A stretch of 64,000 bases of DNA from Afipia sp. Root123D2 (GCF_001425835.1 NZ_LMDP01000002.1:714828-778827), one strand, 5' to 3'. Counted from the first letter of the stretch, positions 42,987 through 53,595 are shown. The notes: generated by a model from the letters alone, not told the origin. Made by a program: numbers and translations.

Positions 42987-45119
42987 ATGGTGGATGTGAC
43001 AGCGGGACAAGCCGGCGGGGCGCCGGTTTCGGGAATTCCGAGCTTCAGCGACATCAAGGGAATTCTCAAGCGCGGCGATCTCACGCTCGCATTCGGCGTC
43101 CTGACCATTCTCGTGGTCCTCATTCTGCCGTTGCCGGCGATGGTCCTCGACCTGTTTCTGGCGATCTCGATTACGCTGTCGATCCTGATCCTGATGACGG
43201 CTCTCTTTATTCAGGCTCCGCTCGAGTTCTCGGCCTTCCCGACCGTGCTGCTGATCTCGACCATGCTGCGGCTGTCGCTGAACCTGGCCTCGACCCGCCT
43301 GATCCTGTCGCACGGCCACGAGGGCTCCGCCGCCGCCGGCCACGTCATCGAGGCGTTCGGCAACTTCGTGATGGGTGGCAATTTCGTCATCGGCATCATC
43401 GTGTTCACGATCCTGGTGATCGTGAACTTCGTCGTCATCACCAAGGGTTCGGGCCGTATCGCGGAAGTCGCGGCGCGCTTCCACCTCGACTCCATGCCCG
43501 GCAAGCAGATGGCGATCGACGCCGATCTCGGCGCCGGACTGATCGACGAAAAGGCCGCCAAGGAACGCCGCAAGGCGCTGGAGGACGAAAGCGGATTTTT
43601 CGGCGCGATGGACGGTGCCTCGAAGTTCGTTCGCGGCGACGCCGTCGCCGGCCTGCTGGTCGTGTTCATCAATGTCATCGGCGGCATCATCATCGGCGTC
43701 GCGCAGCAGAGCATGAGCTTCGGCGACGCCGCACGCACCTACACCCTGCTTACCGTCGGCGACGGTCTGGTGACGCAGGTTCCGGCGCTGATCGTCTCGA
43801 CCGCGGCCGGCCTGCTGGTATCGAAAGCCGGCGTCACCGGCGCGGCCGACAAGGCGATGATGAAGCAGTTCTCCGGCTATCCGCAGGCGCTCGGCATGTC
43901 GTCGGGCGTGATGCTGGTGCTGGCGATGCTGCCAGGCATTCCGATGCTGCCGTTCCTGCTGCTCGGCACCGGCGCCGGCGTTCTGGCATTGAGGGCGCGG
44001 AAACGGAACGGCGTGGCCAAGGCCGAGGAAGCCCAGATTGCGGCGGCGCCCGCTGAAGCTGCCGCCGCCGCGGCCGCGGCCGATGAACCGATCGCATCCG
44101 CGCTGAAGATCGACGATCTCAAGATCGAACTGGGCTACGCGCTGCTGCCGCTGGTCAACGGCCCGGACGGCACCGACCGTCTCACCGAGCAGATCAAGGC
44201 GCTGCGCCGTTCGCTCGCCATCGAGATGGGTTTCGTGATGCCGGCGGTGCGCATCCTCGACAACGTGCAACTCGAGGCGAACACCTACATTATCAAGATC
44301 AAGGAAGTCGACGCCGGGACCGGTCGCATCTGGGCCAACCAGTTCATGGTCATGGACCCTGCCGGCAATCAGGTGAGCGTGCCGGGCACCCACACCACCG
44401 AGCCGACGTTCGGACTTCCCGCAACCTGGGTGGAAGCCTCGCTCAAGGAAGAGGCCTCACTCAAAGGCTACACCGTCGTCGATTCCGCCACGGTGCTTTC
44501 AACCCACCTGACAGAACTCCTCAAGAGCAACATGTCGGAGCTGCTGTCCTACGGCGAGGTTCAGAAACTTCTCAAGGATCTGCCGAAGGAGCAAGGCGAG
44601 CTGGTCAAGGACATCGTGCCGAGCCAGATCACCGTGTCCGGCATCCAGCGCGTTCTGCAATTGCTGCTCGCCGAACGCATCTCGATCCGCGACCTGTCGA
44701 CCATCCTCGAAGGCATCGCCGATGCATTGGCATTCTCGCGCAATCCGTCGACCCTGGTCGAACACGTCCGCGCCCGGCTGGCGCGCCAGATCTGCGCGCA
44801 GAATACGTCGATCAACGGCTACCTGCCGCTGATCGCGCTGTCGGCGAAATGGGAGCAGGCATTCGCGGAGTCGCTGGTCGGCACCGGCGAAGACCGCAGC
44901 CTCGCGATGCAGCCGTCGCGATTGTCGGAATTCATGACCGCGGTTCGCGACCGGTTCGAACAGGCCGCACGCGAAGGCGAAGCGCCGGTGCTGGTGACAT
45001 CCGCCGCCATCCGGCCGTTCGTCCAGTCGCTGGTGGAACGGTTCCGCGCCCAGACCACGGTGCTGTCACAGGCGGAAATCCATCCGCGAGCCCGGCTGAA
45101 AACGGTCGGGAGCATCTGA
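42987..45119 (+). CDS. flhA: Flagellar biosynthesis protein FlhA
   Basis: The export-gate protein of the flagellar type III apparatus. From the ATG at 42987, which follows GGGGAAG, it has 710 residues; a GTG at 42852 would add 45. Residues about 35-340 carry eight transmembrane segments and the FHIPEP-like loop region with GSGRIAEVAARFHLDSMPGKQMAIDADLGAG near 200-235. The cytoplasmic nonameric domain fills the rest, beginning near IASALKIDDLKIELGYALLPLV. The frame is intact. It lies apart from fliI and fliJ but in the same flagellar-regulatory neighbourhood. Confidence 0.93.
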   Translation: MVDVTAGQAGGAPVSGIPSFSDIKGILKRGDLTLAFGVLTILVVLILPLPAMVLDLFLAISITLSILILMTALFIQAPLEFSAFPTVLLISTMLRLSLNLASTRLILSHGHEGSAAAGHVIEAFGNFVMGGNFVIGIIVFTILVIVNFVVITKGSGRIAEVAARFHLDSMPGKQMAIDADLGAGLIDEKAAKERRKALEDESGFFGAMDGASKFVRGDAVAGLLVVFINVIGGIIIGVAQQSMSFGDAARTYTLLTVGDGLVTQVPALIVSTAAGLLVSKAGVTGAADKAMMKQFSGYPQALGMSSGVMLVLAMLPGIPMLPFLLLGTGAGVLALRARKRNGVAKAEEAQIAAAPAEAAAAAAAADEPIASALKIDDLKIELGYALLPLVNGPDGTDRLTEQIKALRRSLAIEMGFVMPAVRILDNVQLEANTYIIKIKEVDAGTGRIWANQFMVMDPAGNQVSVPGTHTTEPTFGLPATWVEASLKEEASLKGYTVVDSATVLSTHLTELLKSNMSELLSYGEVQKLLKDLPKEQGELVKDIVPSQITVSGIQRVLQLLLAERISIRDLSTILEGIADALAFSRNPSTLVEHVRARLARQICAQNTSINGYLPLIALSAKWEQAFAESLVGTGEDRSLAMQPSRLSEFMTAVRDRFEQAAREGEAPVLVTSAAIRPFVQSLVERFRAQTTVLSQAEIHPRARLKTVGSI

Positions 45120-45424
45120 CCGCAAGTGATTTGCGGCGATTTCCGCACGGGTTTTTCCGTCACAGACAAGCATTTTCTGCCTCAGCGCCCGTCCGGCCGA
45201 TTTTTGCGGCAGGTCTGATCACGAGCCAATCATTTGATATTGTTTGGTATTTTTATTGCCGATCACGCCAGGCTCGCGGCCGATCAAGACTTATCACTGC
45301 TTTGTGAACGCCCCTACGAAACAAAATCGATGTGTACTACGTTTGTTTCGTGAATTTGAACCGGGCAACCAGAGCAAGACACCAACGGTTCAGACACACA
45401 GAGCAAGGGCCGTGGGAGGCTGAC
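45120..45424. other. Interval without gene
   Basis: Nothing recognisable, apart from an AT-rich patch around 45230-45265. It may contain the promoter of the small gene at 45425. Confidence 0.4.
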
Positions 45425-45634
45425 ATGAACCACTCGTTCTATAGCGCGGATCGTATGACCCACCTGAAGATCGTGGTGGTTGCGCTCGTCGCCGCTATTG
45501 GCGTGGCAGGTTTCAGCATCTCCGCCCATCTGACCAACGATGGTTTCACTCAGACCGCACGCGCGAGCGGGCCGGTCATCAAGGCCACCAAGACTGTTGT
45601 GATCACAAGCTCGGAGCAACAGGTCATTCGCTAG
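45425..45634 (+). CDS. Small hypothetical membrane-anchored protein
   Basis: 69 residues from the ATG at 45425, with GGGAGG upstream. A basic start (HLK) precedes one membrane segment, IVVVALVAAIGVAGFSISAHL, and a 35-residue periplasmic tail rich in Thr, Ser and Val. No family is recognised. A rho-independent terminator follows at 45741. Confidence 0.55.
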   Translation: MNHSFYSADRMTHLKIVVVALVAAIGVAGFSISAHLTNDGFTQTARASGPVIKATKTVVITSSEQQVIR

Positions 45635-45740
45635 CAGAGCGATTACTCTTTCACGAATTCATGAGGTTCTTCCCCAGCCCCCCGAAGTCGCCTTATGAAT
45701 ATTAGACGGCCCCACAACCCCAAGTGGACTCTGTCGACAG

Positions 45741-45770
45741 AAAACGCCCGCCCCCCAACGGGCGTTTTTT
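45741..45770 (+). terminator. Rho-independent terminator
   Basis: ACGCCCG (45744-45750) pairs with CGGGCGT (45759-45765) around an 8-base C-rich loop, followed by a run of six T (45765-45770). It ends the small gene on the plus strand; a four-T tract on the other strand may also help terminate the anti-sigma gene. Confidence 0.85.
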
Positions 45771-45801
45771 GTTGTCCGGACGTTGAAGCAACCAAGAAGG
45801 A

Positions 45802-46773
45802 TCAGCGCGCGGGTGCTGTCCCCGCGGGCACGCTTTCGATTAGCTTTCCGGCAAAGATCGGATTGGTCGTCGGCCTTCCCGATGGCGACCCGCCTTGCGG
45901 CTCGAGCGTCACGGCATAAGTCGCGTTGCTGATGGTCTCGGCGTCGTAGGACGACAGCGCCGGCCGGGATGTGAACTCGCTCCCGCCGATAACCCCGAGC
46001 GAACGCGGCCCCGGCAGCTTGTCGGAGACGAGCCACAACTCGAAGCTCTTGCCGGGCTCGGCGGCGGCGCCAACCTTGCGAACCGTGAAATTCCGGGTCG
46101 CGGTATCAACCGTCAGGATGAAGGCCGGCTCGGCCGCGCCCTGCTGAAGCACGGCGACAAGCTGCGCCGGTGTCGGCGGTGCCGGCGTGCGGACTTCGAC
46201 AACCTGAACCTTCGGCTTGATGCGCAACGGCTCGGGAAGCAACTCCGGCCGGTAAGCCTGCAGCGCCACCACGCCGGCGAGCGACGCGGCAAGAGCCGTC
46301 ATGACGACGCTGTACGCACTCATGCCAGGCTTGCGAACCGGCAATGGCGTGACGTTCGACGGCTGCGGCACAGCGACAGCTTCGCGGCCGCGATCGGCAT
46401 CGGCCACACCTGTTTCCGCAGTATCACCTGCAGCATCGGCCACGCGTTCGCGCGCATCGGTCGCGGTCGTCGCAACGTCAGCGGACGACACGGTACCGCT
46501 CTCGGACGGCGCAGCCTCGGCAGATACCGGCGCATCCCGCACCGAGGCACCCAGTCCGGCGGCGAGCTTGATTTTATCCCAGACATGATCCGGCGGTTCG
46601 ATCGGCCCGACCATCTGATGCAGCGGCGCCAGCTTCCGCTCCCACGCGTCGACCAATTCCTTGAAGCCGTTATCGACGATCATCATCGTTTCGACGAGCG
46701 CGCGCTCGTCGGCATCAAGCGTTCCGAGCGCGTATTCGGCGGCCAGAGCGATATGGTCTTCGCTATAGGTCAT
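45802..46773 (-). CDS. Anti-sigma factor, RskA-like
   Basis: A 323-residue membrane anti-sigma factor. The N-terminal zinc-less anti-sigma helix region is SEDHIALAAEYALGTLDADER, followed by an acidic linker of about 60 residues, one membrane segment (AYSVVMTALAASLAGVVALQAY near 155-176) and a periplasmic RskA domain with SFELWLVSDKLPGPRSLGVI. Its ATG shares a base with the sigma factor stop (TGATG), so the two are translationally coupled. It should sequester the ECF factor until an envelope or oxidative signal releases it. Confidence 0.88.
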   Translation of the reverse strand: MTYSEDHIALAAEYALGTLDADERALVETMMIVDNGFKELVDAWERKLAPLHQMVGPIEPPDHVWDKIKLAAGLGASVRDAPVSAEAAPSESGTVSSADVATTATDARERVADAAGDTAETGVADADRGREAVAVPQPSNVTPLPVRKPGMSAYSVVMTALAASLAGVVALQAYRPELLPEPLRIKPKVQVVEVRTPAPPTPAQLVAVLQQGAAEPAFILTVDTATRNFTVRKVGAAAEPGKSFELWLVSDKLPGPRSLGVIGGSEFTSRPALSSYDAETISNATYAVTLEPQGGSPSGRPTTNPIFAGKLIESVPAGTAPAR

Positions 46774-47321
46774 CACGCCAATCCCAGGCATTCCCGGATC
46801 TCAATCATACTTCGCCGCAGCCAGGTTTTCACCGTATTGAGCGGCGTATCGAATTTTTCTGCCAATTGCTCGCGGCTCCAGCCGTTGTAGTAGGCGAGCA
46901 GAACCAATTTTTGCCGCTGCTGATCGAGACGGCCGACACAATCCAGAACCCGTTTCAACTCCTCCGTCATCTCCCGGCGCGCAAGTGGATCCGGCATGTC
47001 GGAGGCGACCTCCATCGCCTTCGGCTCCTCCTCGATCGACGTCTCGCTGCGCTTGCGGACGATATCGATGGCCCGGTTCCTTGCGATCGAGACCATCCAG
47101 GTGATCGGAGACGCCATCGCCGGGTCAAACTGACCGGCGTTGTTCCAGATCTTGACGTAAGCCTCCTGGATCACATCCTCCGCGAGGTCCTGACGCCGCA
47201 AGATACGGAACACCACGCCAAAGAGTTTCGCTCGCGTGGCCTCGTAAAGGCGCTCAAATGCGGCCTCATCGCCCTTCGCAACCGAGGCAAGCAGCCAGAC
47301 GAGTTCGGCCGGCGTCAACAT
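46773..47321 (-). CDS. ECF sigma factor, SigK-like
   Basis: A 182-residue ECF sigma factor from the ATG at 47321, which has AGGA upstream; an ATG at 47363 adds 14 residues. Region 2 is FERLYEATRAKLFGVVFRILRRQDLAEDVIQEAYVKIWNNAGQF, region 2.4 is SPITWMVSIARNRAIDIVRKR, and region 4 holds LVLLAYYNGWSREQLAEKFDTPLNTVKTWLRRSMIEIREC. It pairs with the RskA-like anti-sigma gene. The promoter it recognises cannot be read here. Confidence 0.9.
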   Translation of the reverse strand: MLTPAELVWLLASVAKGDEAAFERLYEATRAKLFGVVFRILRRQDLAEDVIQEAYVKIWNNAGQFDPAMASPITWMVSIARNRAIDIVRKRSETSIEEEPKAMEVASDMPDPLARREMTEELKRVLDCVGRLDQQRQKLVLLAYYNGWSREQLAEKFDTPLNTVKTWLRRSMIEIRECLGLA

Positions 47322-47435
47322 GAAGCGTTCCTGCAACTCATAAAAAATTACCGTTCGCCGCATTCGCTCCCAACGGAGCCTGTTTGTTTTCTATCGCATC
47401 TTGTACCAAATCGGTCCAGCCGCCGACAAAAACAC

Positions 47436-47463
47436 AAAGCCCGGGCCGTTAAGCCCGGGCTTT
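47436..47463 (-). terminator. Strong hairpin terminator after fliJ
   Basis: AAAGCCCGGGC and GCCCGGGCTTT form a perfect 11+11 stem with a 6-base loop. On the minus strand it is followed by a T-rich tract (TTTGTGTTTTT), so it terminates the fliI-fliJ unit. It separates flagellar genes from the sigma/anti-sigma pair. Confidence 0.8.
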
Positions 47464-47511
47464 GACGTTTCAAATTGCCGCACCTTCACCAGGGCGAAGG
47501 CGACCGGGCCA

Positions 47512-47931
47512 TTACGCCATCGCGCCGAGGCGCGCGCGCATCAATCCAATGCTGTCGAGATCGGCCTGTTCGCGGGCATTCTCTTCGGCCCGCTCCCGCG
47601 CCTGATCGCGCTCGTCGAGCAGTTCAACCTTCTTCAATTCCTCGAACGCTTCACCGAGCACCGCCTTGGCATCCTCGAGCTGGACGCGCAGTTCATCGGC
47701 CGAGCGGGTAAGATTTTCGCGACGCTGGATCGCAGCCTTGGCGTAAGTCGGATAAGCGAAATGCGATGGATCATCGATCCCGGCGCGCTCCTGCTCGGTC
47801 TGGATTTCACGCTCCAGATCGACCGACATCCGCTGAAAATCCGCGATCATGCCCTCGATCTGGGCAACCCTGCGGCGCTTTTCGTCGACCTGAAATTTCT
47901 TCAGGCGGATCAGCGTTTCACGTGACTTCAT
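47512..47931 (-). CDS. fliJ: Flagellar export chaperone FliJ
   Basis: A 139-residue, wholly coiled-coil protein. The opening MKSRETLIRLKKFQVDEKRRRVAQIE and the long uninterrupted helices to about residue 120 fit FliJ, the chaperone-escort and stator-like partner of the FliI ATPase in flagellar export. It lies about 100 bases downstream of fliI on the same strand and is followed by a terminator. Confidence 0.88.
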   Translation of the reverse strand: MKSRETLIRLKKFQVDEKRRRVAQIEGMIADFQRMSVDLEREIQTEQERAGIDDPSHFAYPTYAKAAIQRRENLTRSADELRVQLEDAKAVLGEAFEELKKVELLDERDQARERAEENAREQADLDSIGLMRARLGAMA

Positions 47932-48037
47932 CGACTCTTACTCCCCAGAAGTCCCGAAATGGCAGCGGGACAGAACCGGCCTCCCGAAAACGAGCTCACC
48001 GGTCGAAAACTCACTGCCGGATCATGGCTCGACAAAG

Positions 48038-49363
48038 TTAGCGTTCCGTTTCCAAGGTTCGGACGATTTCTTCGAGCTGGCGGTACCCTGCCGCAAGGCC
48101 GGTCGCTTCATCCTTGGCCTGACGCAGAAAATCCTCCAGCGGCTCATGCAGGCGGATTGCCTCGTCGACCTCGGGGCTCGAACCGGCGCGGTAGGCGCCA
48201 AGCCGGATCAGTTCCTCCATGTCGGCATAAGTCGCCATCAACTGCCGCCCTCGGGTGATGACCGGCAGGAATGCCGGATCGGCCGATTTCGGCATGGTTC
48301 GGGAAACGGACCTGAGCACGTTGATGGCGGGGTAGCGGCCGCGCTCGGCGATCGAGCGCTGCATCACGATATGGCCGTCGAGAATGCCGCGCACCGCGTC
48401 GGCGACTGGTTCATTGTGATCGTCACCATCGACCAGCACCGTGAAGATGCCGGTGATCGTTCCTTCACCCAGCCCCGGCCCCGCACGTTCCAAGAGCTTC
48501 GGCAGTTCGGTGAAGACGGTCGGCGTATAGCCCTTGGCGGTGGGCGGTTCGCCAGCCGACAGCCCGATCTCGCGCTGAGCCATGGCAAAGCGCGTCACCG
48601 AGTCCATCATGCACATGACGTCCTTGTCTTCATCGCGAAAGTACTCGGCGATCGCGAGCGTCAGATAGGCCGCCTGCCGCCGCATCAAGGCGGGCTCGTC
48701 GGAGGTCGCGACCACCACCACCGAGCGCGCAAGCCCTTCCTCTCCGAGGTCGTCCTGCAAAAACTCCTGCACCTCGCGGCCGCGCTCTCCGATCAGACCG
48801 ATCACCGAGACGTCGGCATCGACATTGCGCGCCAGCATCGACAGCAGCACCGATTTGCCGACACCGGAGCCGGCGAAGATGCCCATGCGCTGGCCGCGGC
48901 AGCAGGTGAGAAACGTATTGAGCGCGCGTACGCCGAGATCAAGCGGTTGCCCGACTCTCTTTCTGAAGTGGGCCGGCGGCGGAGAATTCCGGTAGGGCAT
49001 CGGCGACGCGCCTTGCGTCAGAGGTCCCTTGCCGTCGATCGGCTCGCCCATCGCGTTGACGACGCGGCCGAGCCAGGACGCCGACGGCCGGACCTGGCCT
49101 GCGGCGTTGGCGATCACTGCGCGGCAGCCACGGCGAACGCCCTCCAGCCCGGCGAACGGCATGACCATGGCGTTGTCACCGGTGAAACCGACCACCTCAC
49201 ATGGAATGAAACGGTTGGTGCCGGTCTCGATCACGATGCGCGCACCGACCGACATGGCGTGGATCGGACCGGCGATCTCCACCATCAGGCCGCGCACGCC
49301 GACCACCCGGCCATAAATATTGACGCCGTCGATATCCTGGATCTGCTCGGCCAGCGCTTTCAC
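48038..49363 (-). CDS. fliI: Flagellum-specific ATPase FliI
   Basis: A 441-residue F1-beta-like ATPase that energises flagellar protein export at the base of the basal body. The Walker A is [16 protein letters not shown] near 168-183, Walker B is [15 protein letters not shown], and the ATPase alpha/beta signature [13 protein letters not shown] lies near 355. It probably starts at a GTG. The catalytic Glu lies in [12 protein letters not shown]. The frame is intact. It is divergent from ctrA across a 404-base regulatory region. Confidence 0.93.
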   Translation of the reverse strand: MKALAEQIQDIDGVNIYGRVVGVRGLMVEIAGPIHAMSVGARIVIETGTNRFIPCEVVGFTGDNAMVMPFAGLEGVRRGCRAVIANAAGQVRPSASWLGRVVNAMGEPIDGKGPLTQGASPMPYRNSPPPAHFRKRVGQPLDLGVRALNTFLTCCRGQRMGIFAGSGVGKSVLLSMLARNVDADVSVIGLIGERGREVQEFLQDDLGEEGLARSVVVVATSDEPALMRRQAAYLTLAIAEYFRDEDKDVMCMMDSVTRFAMAQREIGLSAGEPPTAKGYTPTVFTELPKLLERAGPGLGEGTITGIFTVLVDGDDHNEPVADAVRGILDGHIVMQRSIAERGRYPAINVLRSVSRTMPKSADPAFLPVITRGRQLMATYADMEELIRLGAYRAGSSPEVDEAIRLHEPLEDFLRQAKDEATGLAAGYRQLEEIVRTLETER

Positions 49364-49436
49364 TGAAAATTCGCTTTCACTAAAAAGCTGCCTTCATTGC
49401 GAAAACCTTAAGTTTCGGCGATTTGCCGCCGAACCC

Positions 49437-49451
49437 TTAACTCCGTGTTTA
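49437..49451 (+). promoter_or_regulatory. CtrA-like site in the fliI-ctrA gap
   Basis: TTAA-N7-TTTA, reading TTAACTCCGTGTTTA, differs by one base from the CtrA consensus TTAA-N7-TTAA. Its location between divergent fliI and ctrA fits both ctrA autoregulation and CtrA control of a flagellar gene. Binding is inferred. Confidence 0.4.
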
Positions 49452-49520
49452 CCCGCATCGTTAATCATTACGTCACTGTCTTTGGTGACTGAGAGCGCTC
49501 GACCTTCAGAAGGAAGGTGC

Positions 49521-49689
49521 GAGTCGCAGGAATCGGTTAGTTCCGACTCTTAATGTGGATACTGAACGGAAGTGGATACAAAAAGCTGCTTGGCTGCAAC
49601 ATCTTAAGGCGATTCGATAAAAATTGCACGAATAGAGCTTGCAGGCAGGAATCAGCATTTGTTAACCATATGTCGTCAGGATTCGAATC
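49521..49689. promoter_or_regulatory. Cluster of seven GANTC sites upstream of ctrA
   Basis: GANTC, the CcrM methylation target, occurs at 49521, 49530, 49545, 49611, 49649, 49680 and 49685, seven times in 169 bases, whereas random sequence of balanced composition would give less than one. Dense GANTC in the ctrA promoter region is known from Caulobacter, where replication-dependent hemimethylation controls ctrA. The same logic is likely here. Confidence 0.6.
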
Positions 49690-49767
49690 AGTTGTTCAAA
49701 GGCGTTTCCAGTGCCGCGGTTGTGCGGCCGACCTGACGCCCGGAGCGGCGACTATTAGGGGACTGGC

Positions 49768-50469
<702 letters not shown>

Positions 50470-50509
50470 TCGCGTTGGAGCCTGTACGGCTCCCTCCTCC
50501 CGACTTGAG

Positions 50510-50534
50510 CCCCGCCGCAAATGGCGGGGTTTTT
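50510..50534 (+). terminator. Rho-independent terminator after ctrA
   Basis: CCCCGCC (50510-50516) pairs with GGCGGGG (50523-50529) around a 6-base loop, followed by five T. It ends ctrA transcription and lies just before the convergent cheR. Confidence 0.88.
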
Positions 50535-50569
50535 GTTTGTGGGGGGTGTGATTGCGCAAGGATGCGACG

Positions 50570-51445
50570 TCAGCGCACCAGCGAAGCCGCTGCCTTGACG
50601 CTGCCCATTCCCGGAACCAGCGACGGCGATGCGCGGGTGGCATTCGGGACGTACAGACCACGGCGATCCGGGCACGGACGATAGGCATCGGTCAGCCCGA
50701 CCACCGTTTCGGCGGCGCCCAGCAGCAGATAGCCGCTTGCTTCATGAACCCGCAGAAGACGGTTGAAGATCGCGATCTTGGTCTCCTGATCGAAATAGAT
50801 CAGAACGTTCCGGCAGAAAATGACATCGAACATCCCAAGGTGAGAAAAGTCATTGAGCAGGTTCAGCTGCCTGAACTGCACCATGGCGCGGACGTCCGGA
50901 TTGACCTGCCACATATCGCCGATCTGCTTGAAATAGCGCACCAGCAGCTGAATCGGCAAACCGCGCTGCACCTCGAACTGGCTGTAGATTCCCGCTTTTG
51001 ATTTCTCGAGAACCTCCTGCGACAGATCGGTGGCGACGATTTCGATCCGCCAGCCCGCGATCTCCGCGGACATCTCCTTGAGCATCATCGCCAGCGAATA
51101 AGGCTCCTGACCGGTCGAGGACGCGGCACACCAGATCCGCAGACTGCGCCGCGATGCGCGCTCGCGCAGCAGCTCCGGCATGATGGTGGTCTTGAAATGC
51201 TCGAACGGAATCTTGTCGCGGAAAAAGAACGTCTCGTTCGTGGTCATGGCCTCGACCACGTCGACGATCAGACTGTCAGGGCCGCTCTTCATTTTCTGAA
51301 CGAGTTCGCCGATTCCGCCGATGCCCGCCTTGCGGGCAAGCGGCAGCAATCTGCTCTCGATCAGATATTGCTTGTCGTCCGACAGGACGAGGCCGGAGCG
51401 ATCCTTCAGCAGCTTCCGCAGATAATCGTAATCGAAGGGCGTCAC
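50570..51445 (-). CDS. cheR: Chemotaxis protein methyltransferase CheR
   Basis: A 291-residue SAM-dependent methyltransferase that methylates glutamates of chemoreceptors. The N-terminal helical domain ([38 protein letters not shown]) precedes the SAM domain with [36 protein letters not shown] and [12 protein letters not shown] start it at the GTG at 51445, which overlaps the cheB stop (GTGA), rather than the much longer frame to 51550. It is the last gene of the che operon. Confidence 0.92.
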   Translation of the reverse strand: MTPFDYDYLRKLLKDRSGLVLSDDKQYLIESRLLPLARKAGIGGIGELVQKMKSGPDSLIVDVVEAMTTNETFFFRDKIPFEHFKTTIMPELLRERASRRSLRIWCAASSTGQEPYSLAMMLKEMSAEIAGWRIEIVATDLSQEVLEKSKAGIYSQFEVQRGLPIQLLVRYFKQIGDMWQVNPDVRAMVQFRQLNLLNDFSHLGMFDVIFCRNVLIYFDQETKIAIFNRLLRVHEASGYLLLGAAETVVGLTDAYRPCPDRRGLYVPNATRASPSLVPGMGSVKAAASLVR

Positions 51446-52608
51446 GAGCGATCTCCCGAAAACACGCGGGCAACCCGGGATGCGATCTGGTTCAGCGGCA
51501 GGATCGCGGCACAGATACCCGCGTGCGCCGCTGCCCCCGGCATCCCCCACACAACGCTGGTGGCTTCGTCCTGAGCGATGATGTTGCCGCCGGCGGCGAC
51601 GATATCCTTGCCGGCCTGCATTCCGTCCGAGCCCATCCCGGTCAGCACCACAGCGAGGACACCGCCCTGCCAGACATCGACGGCCGACCGGAACAACGGG
51701 TCGACGGCGGGGCGGCAGAAGTTGATCTGCGGACCGGCATCCAGTGCGATGACGGGGCTCGTCCCGTGACGAACGACGCGCATGTGAAGCCCGCCGGGTG
51801 CGAGATAGATGCGCCCTGGCTTGACCGGCTCGCCATCGACGGCCTCGAGCGCCGGCCGCCCGCTGGCGCGCGCGAGATGTTCGGCCAGAATCGTCGTGAA
51901 GGTCGGCGGCATATGCTGGGTGATGAGCACGGGAACGCGGTCGATCACCGGACCGAGTTCAGCCACCAGGGTCATCAGCGCCTGGGGACCACCGGTCGAC
52001 GAGCCGATGACAAGCACCTGCGGCATGATCGCGCTGAACGGCCGAACCGTGACCTTCTGCGGCGCCACGGCGGGCGCGGCGCGCGACACCGCCGTGCGTG
52101 CAGGCACGGGCGCGGGCGTCGTCGGCGCCAGCGAAGGACTGGCCACCGCAGCCGGCCGCCGCACACGGGCGCCGAGATGACGGATCTTGAGAACAAGATC
52201 GCGACGGAATTCGTCCGCACTGGCGAGCTTGCTTTCCGGCTTCGGAATGTAGTCGGAGGCGCCGAGCGCCAGCGCCCTGAAGCTGATCTCCGCGTTGCGG
52301 CGGGTCAGGGTCGAGGCCATGATGATGATGAGATTACGCTTCTTCTCGAGCAGCAACGGCAGCGCCGAAATGCCGTCCATATCGGGCATCTCGATATCGA
52401 GCACCATCACGTCGGGATCGACCCGCACAACCTGATTGATGGCATCGAGGCCGGTGCGCACCGAGGCGGCAACCGCCATATCCGGTTCGGATTCGATCCA
52501 GCGCGAAATCAGACCCCGGATGACGGCAGAGTCATCCACGACCATGACACGCAAAGGTTCGGTACTCGGCGAGATCGTATTCGGGGACGCGGCAACAACA
52601 ACACTCAT
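51442..52608 (-). CDS. cheB: Chemotaxis response regulator / protein-glutamate methylesterase CheB
   Basis: A 388-residue two-domain protein. The receiver opens with [12 protein letters not shown], carries the phospho-acceptor Asp in [14 protein letters not shown], and ends near residue 140. After a Pro/Ala-rich linker (about 150-195) the methylesterase has the catalytic Ser in [12 protein letters not shown], His in [10 protein letters not shown] and Asp in TGMGSDGMQ. The ATG at 52608 is preferred over a TTG at 52620. It removes methyl groups from receptors when phosphorylated by CheA. Confidence 0.93.
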   Translation of the reverse strand: MSVVVAASPNTISPSTEPLRVMVVDDSAVIRGLISRWIESEPDMAVAASVRTGLDAINQVVRVDPDVMVLDIEMPDMDGISALPLLLEKKRNLIIIMASTLTRRNAEISFRALALGASDYIPKPESKLASADEFRRDLVLKIRHLGARVRRPAAVASPSLAPTTPAPVPARTAVSRAAPAVAPQKVTVRPFSAIMPQVLVIGSSTGGPQALMTLVAELGPVIDRVPVLITQHMPPTFTTILAEHLARASGRPALEAVDGEPVKPGRIYLAPGGLHMRVVRHGTSPVIALDAGPQINFCRPAVDPLFRSAVDVWQGGVLAVVLTGMGSDGMQAGKDIVAAGGNIIAQDEATSVVWGMPGAAAHAGICAAILPLNQIASRVARVFSGDRS

Positions 52609-52692
52609 TACGCCTACCAACTCAACAGCCGCGAACCGCGCGAACCGAACAATACCGCGAGCGGCGGCGCTTCGAGCGCGACGCCGCCGACT

Positions 52693-53058
52693 TCAGATCA
52701 GCCCGACTTCGTGAAACTTCGCAGTCACGATTTCCTTGTCGAACGGCTTCATGATGTATTCGTTCGCACCGGCATGAAGGGCGCGCGCGATATGCGCGAC
52801 GTCGTTCTCGGTGGTGCAGAACACGACCTTCGGCTTGTCGCCGCCCGGCATCATGCGCATGTTGCGCAGGAATTCGAGGCCGTCCATGACCGGCATGTTC
52901 CAGTCGAGCAGCACCGCGTCCGGCAACTCGCGTTTGCAGGCTTCCATCGCCTTTTCGCCGTCCTCGGCTTCGACGATGCTGAAATCGAGTCCTTCAAGGA
53001 TCCGCCGCGCGACCTTACGGATCACGCTGGAGTCGTCCACAACCAGACATGTTTTCAT
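52693..53058 (-). CDS. cheY: Chemotaxis response regulator CheY
   Basis: A 121-residue single receiver domain. It has acidic residues DDSS at 8-11, phospho-acceptor Asp in AVLLDWNMPVMDG near residue 52, Thr in VFCTTEND and Lys in YIMKPFDKEIV. It is phosphorylated by CheA and signals to the flagellar switch. It sits between cheB and cheW in operon order. Confidence 0.93.
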   Translation of the reverse strand: MKTCLVVDDSSVIRKVARRILEGLDFSIVEAEDGEKAMEACKRELPDAVLLDWNMPVMDGLEFLRNMRMMPGGDKPKVVFCTTENDVAHIARALHAGANEYIMKPFDKEIVTAKFHEVGLI

Positions 53059-53109
53059 TTTAGCCTCTGCTTTTCCTTGAGCGCTTCCGGATTGCTTTCG
53101 CCAGACCGG

Positions 53110-53595
53110 TTACGCCGCCATTGCATCCAATGGGATCTCGAGAATGCGATCCACGTCCAGCACGACCATCAACTGCCCATCAAGGCGATGAATGCCGCCG
53201 GCAACCTTTTCCATCCGCGGGTCGAGGTTGACGGGATTGAGTTCACGCCCGGTGTCCGGCAACTTCAGAACTTCGCCGATCTTGTCGATCAGTAGACCGT
53301 AGGATTCGCCGCGAAGATCGACGCCGATCGCCATCGGCGGCTTGCCATCCTCGTTTTTCGACAGACCGAGCCGCGCGCGCATATCGATCGCGGTGACGAT
53401 GCGGCCGCGCAGATTGAGAACGCCCGCCACATGATCCGGCGCCAGGGGCACCCGCGTCAGCCGCTCCGGCATGAATACATCCTGCACACGGGAGATCGGC
53501 AGACCGAACAACTGGCCGCCGATCGTCGCGGTGACGTATTCGGTGGTCCCGGCGTCGGCATTTTCCACTTCGGAATTCATCGTCATATCCTTCAT
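53110..53595 (-). CDS. cheW: Chemotaxis coupling protein CheW
   Basis: A 161-residue CheW adaptor linking chemoreceptors to CheA. The opening TIGGQLFGLPISRVQDVFMPERLTRVPLAPDHVAGVLNLRGRIVTAIDMR carries the typical CheW beta-barrel motifs, including the conserved NLRGRI. Its first ATG overlaps the cheA stop (ATGA); an internal ATG at 53580 is an alternative start. It lies between cheA and cheY. Confidence 0.92.
   Translation of the reverse strand: MKDMTMNSEVENADAGTTEYVTATIGGQLFGLPISRVQDVFMPERLTRVPLAPDHVAGVLNLRGRIVTAIDMRARLGLSKNEDGKPPMAIGVDLRGESYGLLIDKIGEVLKLPDTGRELNPVNLDPRMEKVAGGIHRLDGQLMVVLDVDRILEIPLDAMAA

Noticed and set aside
42813-44393. 526-codon minus-strand frame opposite flhA
   Set aside because: High-GC antisense shadow of a clear flhA coding frame with conserved FlhA segments; no domain in the shadow.
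51523-53295. 590-codon plus-strand frame opposite cheB, cheY and cheW
   Set aside because: It crosses three recognisable minus-strand genes and has no domain of its own.
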